DNA of 64,000 bases from Nocardioides sp. dk884 (GCF_009557055.1 NZ_CP045649.1:496001-560000), one strand, 5' to 3'. Counted from the stretch's first letter, positions 19,202 through 28,187 are shown. A program made the numbers and translations. Notes: generated by a model from the letters alone, not told the origin.

Positions 19202-20146
19202 ATGCGCTTGGGCGTCCTCGACATCGGCTCCAACACCGGACACCTCCTGGTCGTCGACGCGCACGGGGGCGCGGCCCCGCTGCCCGCCTCCTCCTACAAG
19301 CAGCCGCTGCGCCTGGCCGAGCACCTCGTGACCGAGGGCCCGCCCGACGCCCCCCGCACCGTGGTCTCGCCCGTCGGCACCGACGCGCTGGCCGGCTTCA
19401 CCGCCGAGGCCCTGCAGGTGGCCGAGGACCAGGGCTGTGAGGAGATCCTGGCGTTCGCGACCTCCGCGGTGCGCGACTCCGCCAACGCCGACGCCGTGCT
19501 CGAGGAGGTCCGCGCCCGCACCGGCGTGGCGATCGAGGTGCTCTCCGGTGAGGACGAGGCCCGCCTGACCTTCCTCGCCGTACGCCGCTGGTTCGGGTGG
19601 TCGGCCGGCCGGCTGGCGGTCTTCGACATCGGCGGCGGCTCGCTGGAGATCGCCGGCGGCGCCGACGAGGCCCCCGAGGTCGCCTGGTCGCTGCCGATCG
19701 GCGCGGCCCGGCTGGCGCGCGCCCACTTCGCCGACCCGACGACCGGGGCGCCCACCGCGCCGGTGGAGGAGGAGCGGCTGCGCGAGGTCCGCAGGGTGGT
19801 GCGTGCCGAGATCGCCCGCGCCGTCGCGACCTCCAAGACGTTCCGCTCGCTGGCCCGCATCTGCGGCGCCGCGCCGTCCGCGGAGGGCCCGCTGGTGCCG
19901 CGCTCGCTCCCGCTGGACGCGCTGCGACCGTGGATCCCCAAGCTGGCCGCGATGAGCCTCGAGGAGCTCGCCGAGCTGCCCGGGGTCTCCTCGAGCCGCG
20001 CCCACCAGGTGCTGGCCGGGGCGCTGGTCGCCGAGGCGTGCATGGACCTGTTCGGGCTGACCGCGCTGGAGATCTGCCCGTGGGCGCTGCGCGAGGGCGT
20101 GATCCTCGAGCGCCTCGACCAGCTGAGCGTGCTGGACGAGGCGTGA
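19202..20146 (+). CDS. Ppx/GppA family exopolyphosphatase / pppGpp phosphohydrolase
   Basis: A 314-residue actin-fold phosphatase. Phosphate-1 loop [26 protein letters not shown], the catalytic-Glu region [16 protein letters not shown] and phosphate-2 loop [14 protein letters not shown] are all present. The C-terminal helices lack a HD domain, so it is the short form found in Actinobacteria. Substrate may be polyphosphate, pppGpp or both. Its stop overlaps the next GTG by four bases. Confidence 0.9.
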   Translation: MRLGVLDIGSNTGHLLVVDAHGGAAPLPASSYKQPLRLAEHLVTEGPPDAPRTVVSPVGTDALAGFTAEALQVAEDQGCEEILAFATSAVRDSANADAVLEEVRARTGVAIEVLSGEDEARLTFLAVRRWFGWSAGRLAVFDIGGGSLEIAGGADEAPEVAWSLPIGAARLARAHFADPTTGAPTAPVEEERLREVRRVVRAEIARAVATSKTFRSLARICGAAPSAEGPLVPRSLPLDALRPWIPKLAAMSLEELAELPGVSSSRAHQVLAGALVAEACMDLFGLTALEICPWALREGVILERLDQLSVLDEA

Positions 20147-20931
20147 ACCGCATCGGCCTGTCGACCTCCTCGGTCTATCCCGAGTCCTCGGCGCACGCCT
20201 TCGCCTACGCCGCGCGGCTGGGCTACGACACCGTCGAGGTGATGGTGGGCATCGACGCGCTCTCCCAGCAGACCGCGGCGATCCAGCAGCTCTCCGAGCA
20301 CCACGGCGTCCCGGTCGCCGCGGTGCACGCGCCCTGCCTGCTGTTCACCCAGCGGGTCTGGGGCACCGAGCCGTGGGGCAAGCTCGAGCGCTCCGCGGAG
20401 ATGGCGCACGCCGTCGGCGCCGCGGTGGTCATCGTGCACCCGGCGTTCCGCTGGCAGCGGGAGTACGCCGCGGGGTTCGTCGACGGCATCGCCGCGCTCG
20501 AGGAGTCCACCGGCATCGCCTTCGCGGTGGAGAACATGTATCCGTGGCGGGCCTCGCAGAAGCGCGGGGTGGAGATGTACCTGCCCTCACGCGACCCCTC
20601 CGACGAGCCGTTCGCCCACGCGACCATCGACCTCTCCCACGCCGCGATCGCCGGGGACGACCCCGTCGCGATGGCCGAGCGGCTCGGGCCCCGGCTGCGC
20701 CACGTGCACCTCACCGACGGCACCCTGTCGGCCAAGGACGAGCACCTGGTCCCGGGTCGGGGCACCGTCGGGGCCGCGGCGTTCCTGCAGCACCTCGCCC
20801 GGACCGGCTTCGCCGGCGAGGTCGTCGTCGAGATCAACACCCGGCGCTGCGGCAGCCCCGAGGAGCGCGCCCGGGACCTGACCGAGTCCCTGGAGTTCGC
20901 CCGCCAGCACCTCGGCGTCGCCGCCCCCTGA
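20143..20931 (+). CDS. Sugar phosphate isomerase/epimerase-like TIM barrel protein
   Basis: A 262-residue AP endonuclease 2/xylose isomerase-like TIM barrel: [12 protein letters not shown] at the start, [44 protein letters not shown] and HVHLTDGT, with the His/Glu/Asp metal ligands expected for the fold, and a C-terminal [12 protein letters not shown]. Substrate unknown. It overlaps Ppx/GppA by GTGA, a pairing I recall from other Actinobacteria, where its role is also unclear. Confidence 0.85.
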   Translation: MNRIGLSTSSVYPESSAHAFAYAARLGYDTVEVMVGIDALSQQTAAIQQLSEHHGVPVAAVHAPCLLFTQRVWGTEPWGKLERSAEMAHAVGAAVVIVHPAFRWQREYAAGFVDGIAALEESTGIAFAVENMYPWRASQKRGVEMYLPSRDPSDEPFAHATIDLSHAAIAGDDPVAMAERLGPRLRHVHLTDGTLSAKDEHLVPGRGTVGAAAFLQHLARTGFAGEVVVEINTRRCGSPEERARDLTESLEFARQHLGVAAP

Positions 20932-20968
20932 GCGGGCCGGACGCGCGCACCGTCTCGGCCGCCAGGCC

Positions 20969-22507
20969 TCACCCGAAGGCGGTCTGCGGGTCCAGCCCGG
21001 TGCGCATCCGCCAGGCGGTGAGCGCCACCGCCAGGCAGGTCAGCTGGGTGGCGTCGTCCAGGGACACCCCGAGCAGCCGCTCGATGCGCTCCAGGCGGGC
21101 GTAGAGCGACTGGCGGCGGATGCCGAGCGCCGCGGCGGTGCGCGACTTGCTCGCGCTGTGGGCCACGAAGGCGTCGAGGGTGCGCATCAGGTCCGCGGTG
21201 GCGGCGATGTCGTACTCCAGCAGCGGCCCGAGCTGCTCGGCGACGAACGCGGCGGTCGCGGCGGGGTCGGAGCCGGCCGCCAGCAGCCGCGGCACCCCGA
21301 GGTCGCGTGCCAGCACCACGCCGGCGCGGGTGCCGACGCGCCGGGCCACCTGCACGACCTCCCTCGCCTGCGCCACCGCCGCGCCCACGTCGGCCAGGTC
21401 GGCGACCGGGGTCGCCACCGCGAGCGCGCGGGCCCCGCCGGCCGTGGGCCCCAGCGCGTCGTACGCCGCGGTGAGGGCGGCGCGCACCCGCTGCGGCAGT
21501 GGACGGCTCCAGCCCTGGCACAGCGCCACCACCTGGCTGCCCGCGGCGCCGACCACCACCGGCCCCAGCTCGCCGGTGAGCGCGTCGCGCAGCGGGGCGA
21601 CCAGCTCGTGCGCGGGCACCCGCGGGTCCACGTCGAGCGCCGCGACGAGCAGGTGCCGCCCGGGCGTCGGGAGCCAGCCCACGGCCGCCAGCCGGTCGCG
21701 CAGCTCGGCGGCGGAGGCGATGGTGCCGGCGGCCAGGTCGGTGACGACCGCCTGGGCGAGGGAAGGCCGCTGCTCCCCACCCGGGTGCCGGCCGAGCTCG
21801 AGGGCCACCGCGACCGCGAGCCGCTGGAGCACCGCGCCGCGCCGCGCGCTGGCGCGGCCGCGGAGCACGACCTGGCCGGCCGGACCGCCGAGCCCCCGCA
21901 CGTCCGCGCTCACGCACTCGCCCGCCCACTCCGGGACCGCCACCCGGCTGCGCTCCACGAGCGTGCCGTCGACGTCGACGAGCTCGACGCCGCACCCGGC
22001 GAGGCGGGCGGCGGCGTCGAGCAGCGCGCGCATCCCCTGCCCGTGCACGACCGGCGCGAGCACCTCCTGCCAGACCCGCTCACCGAGGCGCGGCGCGTCC
22101 GGGCGGCGGCGTACGGCGAGGTCGTGGAAGTCCTCGATCATCCGCACGAACGGCACCACGGTGTGCAGGGCGACGAGCGGAAGCCCGCGCCGCTGGGCGG
22201 CCCGCACGATCGGTGCCGGCACCTCGAAGAACGAGCGGCCGATCTCCAGGGCCAGCGCGGCGCAACCGGCGTCCGCGAGCTGGTCGACGTACGCCGTGAG
22301 CTGCGCGGCGGTGCGCCCGTGCAGCCCGAGGCCGGTGGTCAGCAGCACCTCCCCGCCGGCGAGCAGCCCGGCGATCTCGTAGACCTCCGAGGAATGCACC
22401 CAGCGCACGGTGACCGCGTCCGGGTCGAGGAGCGGTCCGCCCAGCACCTCGGGGGCGGCGGCACGGAACGAGGGGAGCGCGAGCACCTCGCGCAGGGTCG
22501 GCAGCAC
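20969..22507 (-). CDS. PucR-family transcriptional regulator
   Basis: About 512 residues. The N-terminal PucR domain (LPTLREVLALPSFRAAAPEVL, HSSEVYEIAGLLAGGEVLLTTG) is followed by a central GGDEF-related CdaR-like region and a C-terminal HTH_30 domain (LDAFVAHSASKSRTAAALGIRRQSLYARLERIERLLG). GTG 22507 is chosen over 22543 because AGGA lies about 8 bases upstream and the conserved LPTLREVL follows. It is divergent from cytosine deaminase and permease genes, so it probably controls them; PucR relatives govern purine and allantoin catabolism. Confidence 0.9.
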   Translation of the reverse strand: MLPTLREVLALPSFRAAAPEVLGGPLLDPDAVTVRWVHSSEVYEIAGLLAGGEVLLTTGLGLHGRTAAQLTAYVDQLADAGCAALALEIGRSFFEVPAPIVRAAQRRGLPLVALHTVVPFVRMIEDFHDLAVRRRPDAPRLGERVWQEVLAPVVHGQGMRALLDAAARLAGCGVELVDVDGTLVERSRVAVPEWAGECVSADVRGLGGPAGQVVLRGRASARRGAVLQRLAVAVALELGRHPGGEQRPSLAQAVVTDLAAGTIASAAELRDRLAAVGWLPTPGRHLLVAALDVDPRVPAHELVAPLRDALTGELGPVVVGAAGSQVVALCQGWSRPLPQRVRAALTAAYDALGPTAGGARALAVATPVADLADVGAAVAQAREVVQVARRVGTRAGVVLARDLGVPRLLAAGSDPAATAAFVAEQLGPLLEYDIAATADLMRTLDAFVAHSASKSRTAAALGIRRQSLYARLERIERLLGVSLDDATQLTCLAVALTAWRMRTGLDPQTAFG

Positions 22508-22665
22508 GCGCTCATCCTGGGGCCCGACACCGCACGCTGTCACACGCTCGACGCAACACAGTGTCAGTCATCGGGCGCCCCAGGCCTGACGACTCGTCCC
22601 TTGCTGGGCTCCGTCGGGCTCTGGTCGGGTGGAGATCAGCCATCCCGCACCTCGAAGGAGCCCCC

Positions 22666-23121
22666 ATGGACGACCGCGACCGGACATTTCTCGACCTGGC
22701 CATCGAGCAGGCACGCCTCGGCTGGGACGAGGGTGGGATCCCGATCGGCGCCGCCCTCGTCCACGAGGGCGAGGTGCTCGCGGTCGGCCGCAACCGCCGC
22801 GTCCAGCTCGGCAGCGCGATCCGGCACGGCGAGACCGACTGCATCGAGAACGCCGGGCGGCTGCCGGCGGCGGTCTATCGGCGCAGCGTGCTCTACACGA
22901 CGCTCTCGCCGTGCTTCATGTGCGCCGGCACCGCGGTGCTCTACGACATCCCGCGGATCGTCGTCGGCGAGAACCGGACCTTCCAGGCCTCCGAGGAGTG
23001 GCTGCGCAGCCGCGGCGTGCAGGTCGACGTGGTCGACGACGCCGACTGCGTGGCGCTGATGCAGCGGATGATCGCCGAGCGCCCCCAGCTGTGGGCCGAG
23101 GACATCGGCGAGGAGTCGTGA
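22666..23121 (+). CDS. Cytosine deaminase, yeast Fcy1-like
   Basis: A 151-residue zinc-dependent deaminase of the CDA/tRNA-adenosine deaminase fold. Zinc and catalytic motifs are HGETDCIENAGRL (His and catalytic Glu) and TTLSPCFMCAGTAVLY (the PCxxC pair). IPRIVVGENRTF and the C-terminal ERPQLWAEDIGE closely match my recollection of yeast cytosine deaminase rather than bacterial TadA or the unrelated E. coli CodA. Coupled to a CodB-type permease by a four-base overlap, which supports cytosine as substrate. Preceded by GGAG. Confidence 0.87.
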   Translation: MDDRDRTFLDLAIEQARLGWDEGGIPIGAALVHEGEVLAVGRNRRVQLGSAIRHGETDCIENAGRLPAAVYRRSVLYTTLSPCFMCAGTAVLYDIPRIVVGENRTFQASEEWLRSRGVQVDVVDDADCVALMQRMIAERPQLWAEDIGEES

Positions 23122-24446
23122 GCGCGGCACCGGCCGCGGGACCTGCCGCGGCGCCGGTCGACCCGGACTACCCGGTCACCCCGGTGCCGCTGCACGCCCG
23201 CAAGTCGTTCCTGTCGCTGGCGGTGGTGCTGCTCGGCTTCACCGTCTTCACCCCGACGATGCTCGCCGGCGCCGCGCTCGGCCCGGCGTTCACCTTCGGC
23301 GACCTGCTGCTGGTCATCCTCGGCGGCTCGCTGATCCTCGGCGCCTACGTCGCCCTGATGGGCTACGTCGGGGCGCGCACCGGGCTAACCACCGTGGTGA
23401 TGGCCCGCTACACCTTCGGCCACGGCGGCTCCAAGCTCGCCTCGATCCTGCTCGGCGGCACCCAGATCGGGTGGTACGGCGTGGTCGTGGGCACCATCGG
23501 CGACCTCACCGCGCGCGCCGCGGGCTGGGAGTCCTACGGCGCCAAGGCCTCGATCATGGTGCTCACCAGCGTCTTGATGTGCGCCACCGCCTGCTACGGC
23601 TACCGCGGCATGTACTGGGTCTCGCTGGTCTCGACCCCGCTGATCCTGGTGCTGGCCTTCTGGGTGGTGCTGCGCTCCCTGGAGGAGGTCGACGGGCTCT
23701 CCGGCCTGTTCGCGGTCGAGCCGACCGCGACGATGGCGATCCCGGTCGCGATCACGACGGTGGTCGGCACCTTCGTCTCCGCCGGCACCCAGGCCCCGAA
23801 CTGGACCCGGTTCGCGCGCACCGGGCGCCAGGCCGTGTGGGCCTGCCTGATCGGGTTCCTGATCGGCAACGGGCTGATGATCCTGTTCGGGGCGATCGGC
23901 GCGATCACCTTCGGCGAGGGCGACTTCGTGCTCGTGCTCTACAACCTCGGGCTGGTCGGCTGGGGCGTGTTCCTGCTGTTCGGCAACCTGTGGAAGTCCA
24001 ACGCCGACACGGCGTACGCGTTCGGCGTCGCGGGGGCCGAGCTCTTCGAGCGGCCGCGCAAGACGCCGTTCGTGGTGGGCGGCTCGATCATCGGCACCGC
24101 GCTGGCGCTCACCGGCGTGCAGAACCACCTCGTCGACTACCTCGGCCTGCTCGGCACGTTCATCCCGCCGCTGGGCGGCGTGATCATCGCCGACTTCTTC
24201 CTGCGCTGGCGCCGCGGCATCGCGACCGGGCAGCGCACCGTCCCGCTCGACCTGCGCAACGTCGCGGCGTACGCCGTGGGCAGCCTGGCCGCGTGGGGGT
24301 CGAAGGAGGCCGAGATCGGCATCCCGCCGCTGATCGGCATCGTGGTCGCGGTGCTCGCGGCGGTGCTGCTGCACCGCTCCCGCGCCGACCGGGGCGGGCT
24401 GGACGGCGGCGTCGTCCACGACCCCGCGACGGGGGCCACCGCGTAA
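23118..24446 (+). CDS. codB: Cytosine permease, NCS1 family
   Basis: A 442-residue membrane protein with about 12 hydrophobic segments. PVPLHARKSFLSLAVVLLGF, GYVGARTGLTTVVMARYTFG, LLGGTQIGWYGV, VGTFVSAGTQAPNWTRFAR and FIPPLGGVIIADFF follow E. coli CodB closely in order. It would import cytosine (or a related base) by cation symport for the adjacent deaminase, giving uracil and ammonia. GTG 23118 overlaps the deaminase stop. The ~20-residue Ala/Pro-rich N-terminus and His-containing tail are not conserved. Confidence 0.92.
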   Translation: MSAAPAAGPAAAPVDPDYPVTPVPLHARKSFLSLAVVLLGFTVFTPTMLAGAALGPAFTFGDLLLVILGGSLILGAYVALMGYVGARTGLTTVVMARYTFGHGGSKLASILLGGTQIGWYGVVVGTIGDLTARAAGWESYGAKASIMVLTSVLMCATACYGYRGMYWVSLVSTPLILVLAFWVVLRSLEEVDGLSGLFAVEPTATMAIPVAITTVVGTFVSAGTQAPNWTRFARTGRQAVWACLIGFLIGNGLMILFGAIGAITFGEGDFVLVLYNLGLVGWGVFLLFGNLWKSNADTAYAFGVAGAELFERPRKTPFVVGGSIIGTALALTGVQNHLVDYLGLLGTFIPPLGGVIIADFFLRWRRGIATGQRTVPLDLRNVAAYAVGSLAAWGSKEAEIGIPPLIGIVVAVLAAVLLHRSRADRGGLDGGVVHDPATGATA

Positions 24447-24449
24447 TCT
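24444..24449 (+). promoter_or_regulatory. Candidate leaderless -10 (TAATCT) for proline dehydrogenase
   Basis: TAATCT, 7 bases, ATG 24457. It overlaps the stop codon of the permease gene. Confidence 0.5.
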
Positions 24450-24456
24450 CGGCCAC

Positions 24457-25389
24457 ATGTCCCTGCTGCGCCAGCCGATCCTGCTGCTGTCTCGCAGCGA
24501 CCGCCTCCAGGACCTCGTCACCCGGCTCCCGGTGACCGCCCGCATAGTCGCGGGCTACGTCGCCGGGACCGGGACCGAGGACGCCCTCGAGGTGGCGGAG
24601 CGGCTGGCCGCCGAGGGGCTGGCCACCAGCCTGGACCACCTGGGGGAGGACACCCGCGACCTCGCCCGGGCCGACGCCGCGGTGGCCGCCTACCTGGAGC
24701 TGCTCGGCCACCTGCCGGCGCGGGGGCTGAGCCGCACCACCGAGGTGTCGGTCAAGCTCAGCGCGATCGGCCTGGCGCTGCCCGACGGCGCGGCGATCGC
24801 GCTCGAGAACGCCCGCACGATCTGCCGCGCCGCCCGCAACGCCGGGACCACGATCACCGTCGACATGGAGGACCACACCACCACCGACGCGACGCTGAGC
24901 GTGCTGCGCGAGCTGCGCAAGGACTTCCCGGAGACCGGCGCGGTCGTGCAGGCACAGCTGCACCGCACCGTCGACGACTGCCGGGCCCTGGCCCACGAGG
25001 GCTCGCGGGTGCGGCTGTGCAAGGGCGCCTACGGCGCGCCCGAGTCGGTCGCCTGGACCGACCCGAACGACGTGGACCGCGCCTTCGTGCGCTGCCTGAA
25101 GATCCTGATGGCCGGCCAGGGCCACCCGATGATCGCCACCCACGACCCGCGGCTGATCGAGGTGACCCTGGCGCTGGCGGGTCGTCACCGCCGCCCGCAG
25201 GACAGCTATGAGTTCCAGATGCTCTACGGCGTACGCCCCGAGGCGCAGCGCCGCCTGGCGGAGGCGGGCGAGCAGGTGCGGGTGTACGTTCCCTACGGCG
25301 CGCAGTGGTACGGCTACCTCGTGCGGAGGCTGGCCGAGCGACCGCGCAACCTGTCGTTGTTCATCACCTCCCTGGTCTCCAAGCGCTGA
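24457..25389 (+). CDS. Proline dehydrogenase
   Basis: A 310-residue monofunctional FAD enzyme that oxidises proline to pyrroline-5-carboxylate. TIM-barrel motifs are TEVSVKLSAIGL (first barrel strand), TITVDMEDHTTTD, VVQAQLHRT, VRLCKGAYGAPESVAW, PMIATHDPRLI, YEFQMLYGVR and the C-terminal RVYVPYGAQWYGYLVRRLAER that binds proline. It is encoded just upstream of proC, which runs the reverse direction of the same redox couple with NAD(P)H. Confidence 0.95.
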   Translation: MSLLRQPILLLSRSDRLQDLVTRLPVTARIVAGYVAGTGTEDALEVAERLAAEGLATSLDHLGEDTRDLARADAAVAAYLELLGHLPARGLSRTTEVSVKLSAIGLALPDGAAIALENARTICRAARNAGTTITVDMEDHTTTDATLSVLRELRKDFPETGAVVQAQLHRTVDDCRALAHEGSRVRLCKGAYGAPESVAWTDPNDVDRAFVRCLKILMAGQGHPMIATHDPRLIEVTLALAGRHRRPQDSYEFQMLYGVRPEAQRRLAEAGEQVRVYVPYGAQWYGYLVRRLAERPRNLSLFITSLVSKR

Positions 25390-25431
25390 AGCCGCCCGGC
25401 CGGGAGGCCCCGGGAAAGAAGTGGGACCACC

Positions 25432-26235
25432 ATGTCGCAGACCGCGATCCTCGGTGCCGGCGTCATGGGGGAGACCCTGCTGTCGGGCCTCGTCCGTGCC
25501 GGTCGCCGTGTCGACCAGCTCCTCGTCGGCGAGAAGCGCGAGGAGCGGGCCCGCGAGCTCGAGGAGCGCTACGGCGTCTCGGTCGTCGGCAACCGCGAGG
25601 CGGTCCGCGAGGCCGACACCGTCGCGCTCGTCGTCAAGCCGCAGGACATGGGCGACGTGCTGGCCGAGATCGCGCCCGACCTGCGTCCGGGCCAGCTGCT
25701 GGTCTCGCTGGCCGCCGGCATCACCACCGCCTACATCGAGGAGCGGGTGCCCGAGGGCGTCGCGGTGGTGCGGGTCATGCCCAACACCCCGGCGCTGGTC
25801 GACGAGGGCATGTCGGCGATCTCGCCCGGCTCGCATTGCACCGAGGACCAGCTCGTCGAGGCCGAGGCGCTGATGGCCTCGGTCGGCCAGGTGCTGCGGA
25901 TCCCGGAGAAGCAGCAGGACGCCGTCACGGCGATCTCCGGCTCCGGCCCGGCGTACATCTTCTTCGTCGTGGAGTCGATGATCGAGGCCGGCGTCCACCT
26001 CGGCCTCCCGCGCGCGACCGCGACCCAGCTGGCGATCCAGACGGTCGTGGGCTCGGGCAAGATGCTGCGCGAGACCGGCACCCACCCCGCCGTGCTGCGC
26101 GAGCAGGTGACCTCCCCGGCCGGCACCACCGCCGCCGCCCTGCGCGAGCTGGAGGTGCACAAGGTGCGCGCGGCGTTCCTCGCCGCGATGGAGGCCGCCC
26201 GCGACCGTTCCCGCGCCCTCGCCGCCGGCGACTGA
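25432..26235 (+). CDS. proC: Pyrroline-5-carboxylate reductase
   Basis: Last step of proline synthesis. The 267-residue protein has the Rossmann AILGAGVMGETLLSGL, VVKPQDMGDVL, RVMPNTPALVDEGMSAI and the family signature around residues 165-235 (AISGSGPAYIFFVVESMIEAG, VTSPAGTTAAALRELE). GGAAAGAAG precedes the ATG. In M. tuberculosis proC is followed by an HTH gene, bS22, an epimerase and an acyltransferase; the same order occurs here with acuC inserted. Confidence 0.96.
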   Translation: MSQTAILGAGVMGETLLSGLVRAGRRVDQLLVGEKREERARELEERYGVSVVGNREAVREADTVALVVKPQDMGDVLAEIAPDLRPGQLLVSLAAGITTAYIEERVPEGVAVVRVMPNTPALVDEGMSAISPGSHCTEDQLVEAEALMASVGQVLRIPEKQQDAVTAISGSGPAYIFFVVESMIEAGVHLGLPRATATQLAIQTVVGSGKMLRETGTHPAVLREQVTSPAGTTAAALRELEVHKVRAAFLAAMEAARDRSRALAAGD

Positions 26236-26243
26236 CCCCTCCG

Positions 26244-26309
26244 CCGAGTCGGCGCCAGTGGCGCACCGAGTCGGCTCCAATGGCGCGCCGAGTCGGCTCC
26301 CATGGCGCG
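26244..26309 (+). repeat. Three tandem 22-bp repeats between proC and the AcuC-like gene
   Basis: Units at 26244, 26266 and 26288 each read CCGAGTCGGCkCCvrTGGCG with one to three differences. GAGTCGGC begins each unit and TGGCGC closes it, so the array has short internal dyads. It starts 8 bases after the proC stop and ends 38 bases before the AcuC-like -10. Confidence 0.85.
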
Positions 26310-26346
26310 GATCGTGGTCCGGCGAGCAGCGATCGGCCCCAGGCGG

Positions 26347-26352
26347 TAGCGT
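26347..26352 (+). promoter_or_regulatory. Candidate leaderless -10 (TAGCGT) for the AcuC-like gene
   Basis: TAGCGT, 7 bases, ATG 26360, with no Shine-Dalgarno sequence. Confidence 0.5.
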
Positions 26353-26359
26353 CCGCGCC

Positions 26360-27541
26360 ATGTCCACCTGCGAGGGGCCGGCGACGGTCGTGTACGACCC
26401 GGTCCTGACCGGCTACGACTTCGGCCCGCACCACCCGATGTCGCCCCTGCGGGTCGACCTCACGATGCGCCTGGCACGCGACCTCGGTGTGCTCGACGGC
26501 GTCCGCCTGGTGCCGGCGAGCGTGGCGACCGAGGACCAGCTGGTCACCGTCCACGACCCGCGTCTCATCGAGGCGGTCATGAAGGCCGGGACCACCGCCG
26601 ACCCCGACGAGCTGCGCGGCGTCGGGACCGAGGACAACCCGATCTTCCGGCACATGCACCAGGCCTCCGCCCATGTCGTCGGCGCGAGCCTGGAGGCGTT
26701 CCGCCAGGTGTGGAGCGGGGAGTCGCTGCACGCGGCCAACATCGCCGGCGGTCTGCACCACGCGATGCCGGACCGGGCCAGCGGCTTCTGCATCTACAAC
26801 GACATCGCCGTCGGCATCCGCTCGATGCTCGACGCGGGCGCCAAGCGCGTCGCCTACGTCGACGTCGACGTGCACCACGGCGACGGTGTGGAGCGGATCT
26901 TCTGGGACGACCCCCGGGTGCTCACGATCTCCCTGCACGAGACCGGACAGATGCTCTTCCCCGGCACCGGCTTCCCCCAGGACCTCGGCGGCCCCGAGGC
27001 GCAGGGGAGCGCGGTCAACGTCGCCCTTCCGCCCGGTACGTCGGACGCCGGCTGGCTGCGCGCCTTCCACGCGGTGGTCCCGCCGCTGCTGCGGGCCTTC
27101 GAGCCCGAGGTGCTGGTGACCCAGCACGGCTGCGACTCCCACGCCGACGACCCGCTCGCCCACATGATGTTGAGCATCGACGGCCAGCGTGCCGCCTACC
27201 TCGCGCTGCACGACCTCGCCCACGAGGTCGCCGGCGGACGCTGGGTGGCCACCGGTGGCGGCGGCTACGCCGTCGTCGACGTGGTGCCGCGTGCCTGGAC
27301 CCACCTGCTCTCGATCGTCGCCGGCAACCCGGTCGACCCCGAGCGCGAGACCTCCGACGCCTGGCGCGAGCACGTCCGCGAGGCGCTCGACCTCACCGCG
27401 CCGTACCGCATGACCGACGGGCGTGTGCCGGCGTACCGCGACTGGAGCGAGGGCTACGACCCCGACACCTGGCTGGACCGGGCGGTCCACGCGACCCGCA
27501 TGGAGGCGTTCCCGCTGCACGGCCTCGATCCCATGCCCTGA
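26360..27541 (+). CDS. Histone deacetylase superfamily protein, AcuC-like
   Basis: A 393-residue arginase/deacetylase-fold amidohydrolase. Zinc and catalytic motifs include GPHHPMSPLR, GGLHHAMPDRASGFCIYND, VDVDVHHGDGVE (around residues 165-175), TISLHETG, TQHGCDSHADDPLA and VATGGGGYAV. The closest described relatives are AcuC-type proteins that deacetylate acetyl-CoA synthetase in Bacillus; the true substrate here is unknown. It is monocistronic by appearance. Confidence 0.9.
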   Translation: MSTCEGPATVVYDPVLTGYDFGPHHPMSPLRVDLTMRLARDLGVLDGVRLVPASVATEDQLVTVHDPRLIEAVMKAGTTADPDELRGVGTEDNPIFRHMHQASAHVVGASLEAFRQVWSGESLHAANIAGGLHHAMPDRASGFCIYNDIAVGIRSMLDAGAKRVAYVDVDVHHGDGVERIFWDDPRVLTISLHETGQMLFPGTGFPQDLGGPEAQGSAVNVALPPGTSDAGWLRAFHAVVPPLLRAFEPEVLVTQHGCDSHADDPLAHMMLSIDGQRAAYLALHDLAHEVAGGRWVATGGGGYAVVDVVPRAWTHLLSIVAGNPVDPERETSDAWREHVREALDLTAPYRMTDGRVPAYRDWSEGYDPDTWLDRAVHATRMEAFPLHGLDPMP

Positions 27542-27662
27542 GGGCTCCGGACCGACCTTCGCGCTCGACGTAGGGTGGATCCACAAGGCGCCGCGCAAGC
27601 CGACACGCCGCGTGGCGTCCCAACTTTCACACGAGCTCTTCCCCACGAGTCACATCTGCCCC

Positions 27663-27668
27663 TATCCT
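27663..27668 (+). promoter_or_regulatory. Candidate -10 (TATCCT) for the HTH gene
   Basis: TATCCT sits 70 bases upstream of ATG 27739 in a relatively A/T-rich stretch (27620-27680). The -35 is not clear (TTCCCC 18 bases upstream). Confidence 0.3.
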
Positions 27669-27738
27669 CACGCTTACGTGGCCGTGTCAGCACCGGTGGG
27701 GAAGCCGGTGGCGCGCTGCAGAGAAAGAACGGTGCTCG

Positions 27739-27945
27739 ATGGCAGCCAACTCCCGGGGGGACATCTCCGAGGCGAAGTTCCTGACCGTGGCCGAGGTCGC
27801 AGCGATGATGCGCGTCTCGAAGATGACGGTCTACCGCTTGGTGCACAACGGTGACCTCCCGGCGGTGCGGGTGGGCCGCTCGTTCCGGGTCCGCGAGGAG
27901 GACGCCGACGAGTACATCCGCCGCAGCTTCTACGACGCGGGCTGA
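27739..27945 (+). CDS. Excisionase/MerR-like helix-turn-helix DNA-binding protein
   Basis: A 68-residue winged-HTH protein: FLTVAEVAAMMRVSKMTVYR, HNGDLPAVRVGRSFRVREED and C-terminal RRSFYDAG. It matches my memory of M. tuberculosis Rv0500A and related actinobacterial proteins that lie between proC and the 33-residue bS22 gene. It is distinct in sequence from BldC, though of the same fold. The conserved aromatic-DAG end suggests a specific partner or turnover signal; function unknown. Confidence 0.9.
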   Translation: MAANSRGDISEAKFLTVAEVAAMMRVSKMTVYRLVHNGDLPAVRVGRSFRVREEDADEYIRRSFYDAG

Positions 27946-28085
27946 GGTCCGCGCCATCGCACCACCCCGCCCCGGACGACCATTTCCGGGGCCAGGATTC
28001 TGACCTCCACCGGCGGGCCGTTAGGCTAGCCCGGTCCTCCGGGCGCTGTGCTCGAGTGGCCTGATCGGCTTTTGAAAGGTATCCC

Positions 28086-28187
28086 GTGGGTTCTGTCATC
28101 AAGAAGCGGCGCAAGCGTATGGCCAAGAAGAAGCACCGCAAGCTGCTCAAGAAGACGCGCGTCCAGCGCCGCAAGCTCGGCAAGTAG
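28086..28187 (+). CDS. Small ribosomal protein bS22 (AURKAIP1/COX24 domain)
   Basis: A 33-residue, extremely basic protein starting [18 protein letters not shown] and ending RVQRRKLGK, with a GTG at 28086 preceded by GAAAGG. It matches the bS22 protein seen in mycobacterial 30S subunits and the AURKAIP1/COX24 domain. Its place between the HTH protein and the epimerase is the same as Rv0500B in M. tuberculosis. It is too short for ordinary ORF thresholds and easily missed. Confidence 0.92.
   Translation: MGSVIKKRRKRMAKKKHRKLLKKTRVQRRKLGK

Noticed and set aside
26244..26309. The 22-bp tandem array as a CRISPR remnant
   Set aside because: Units are directly adjacent without spacers, and no cas genes are present.
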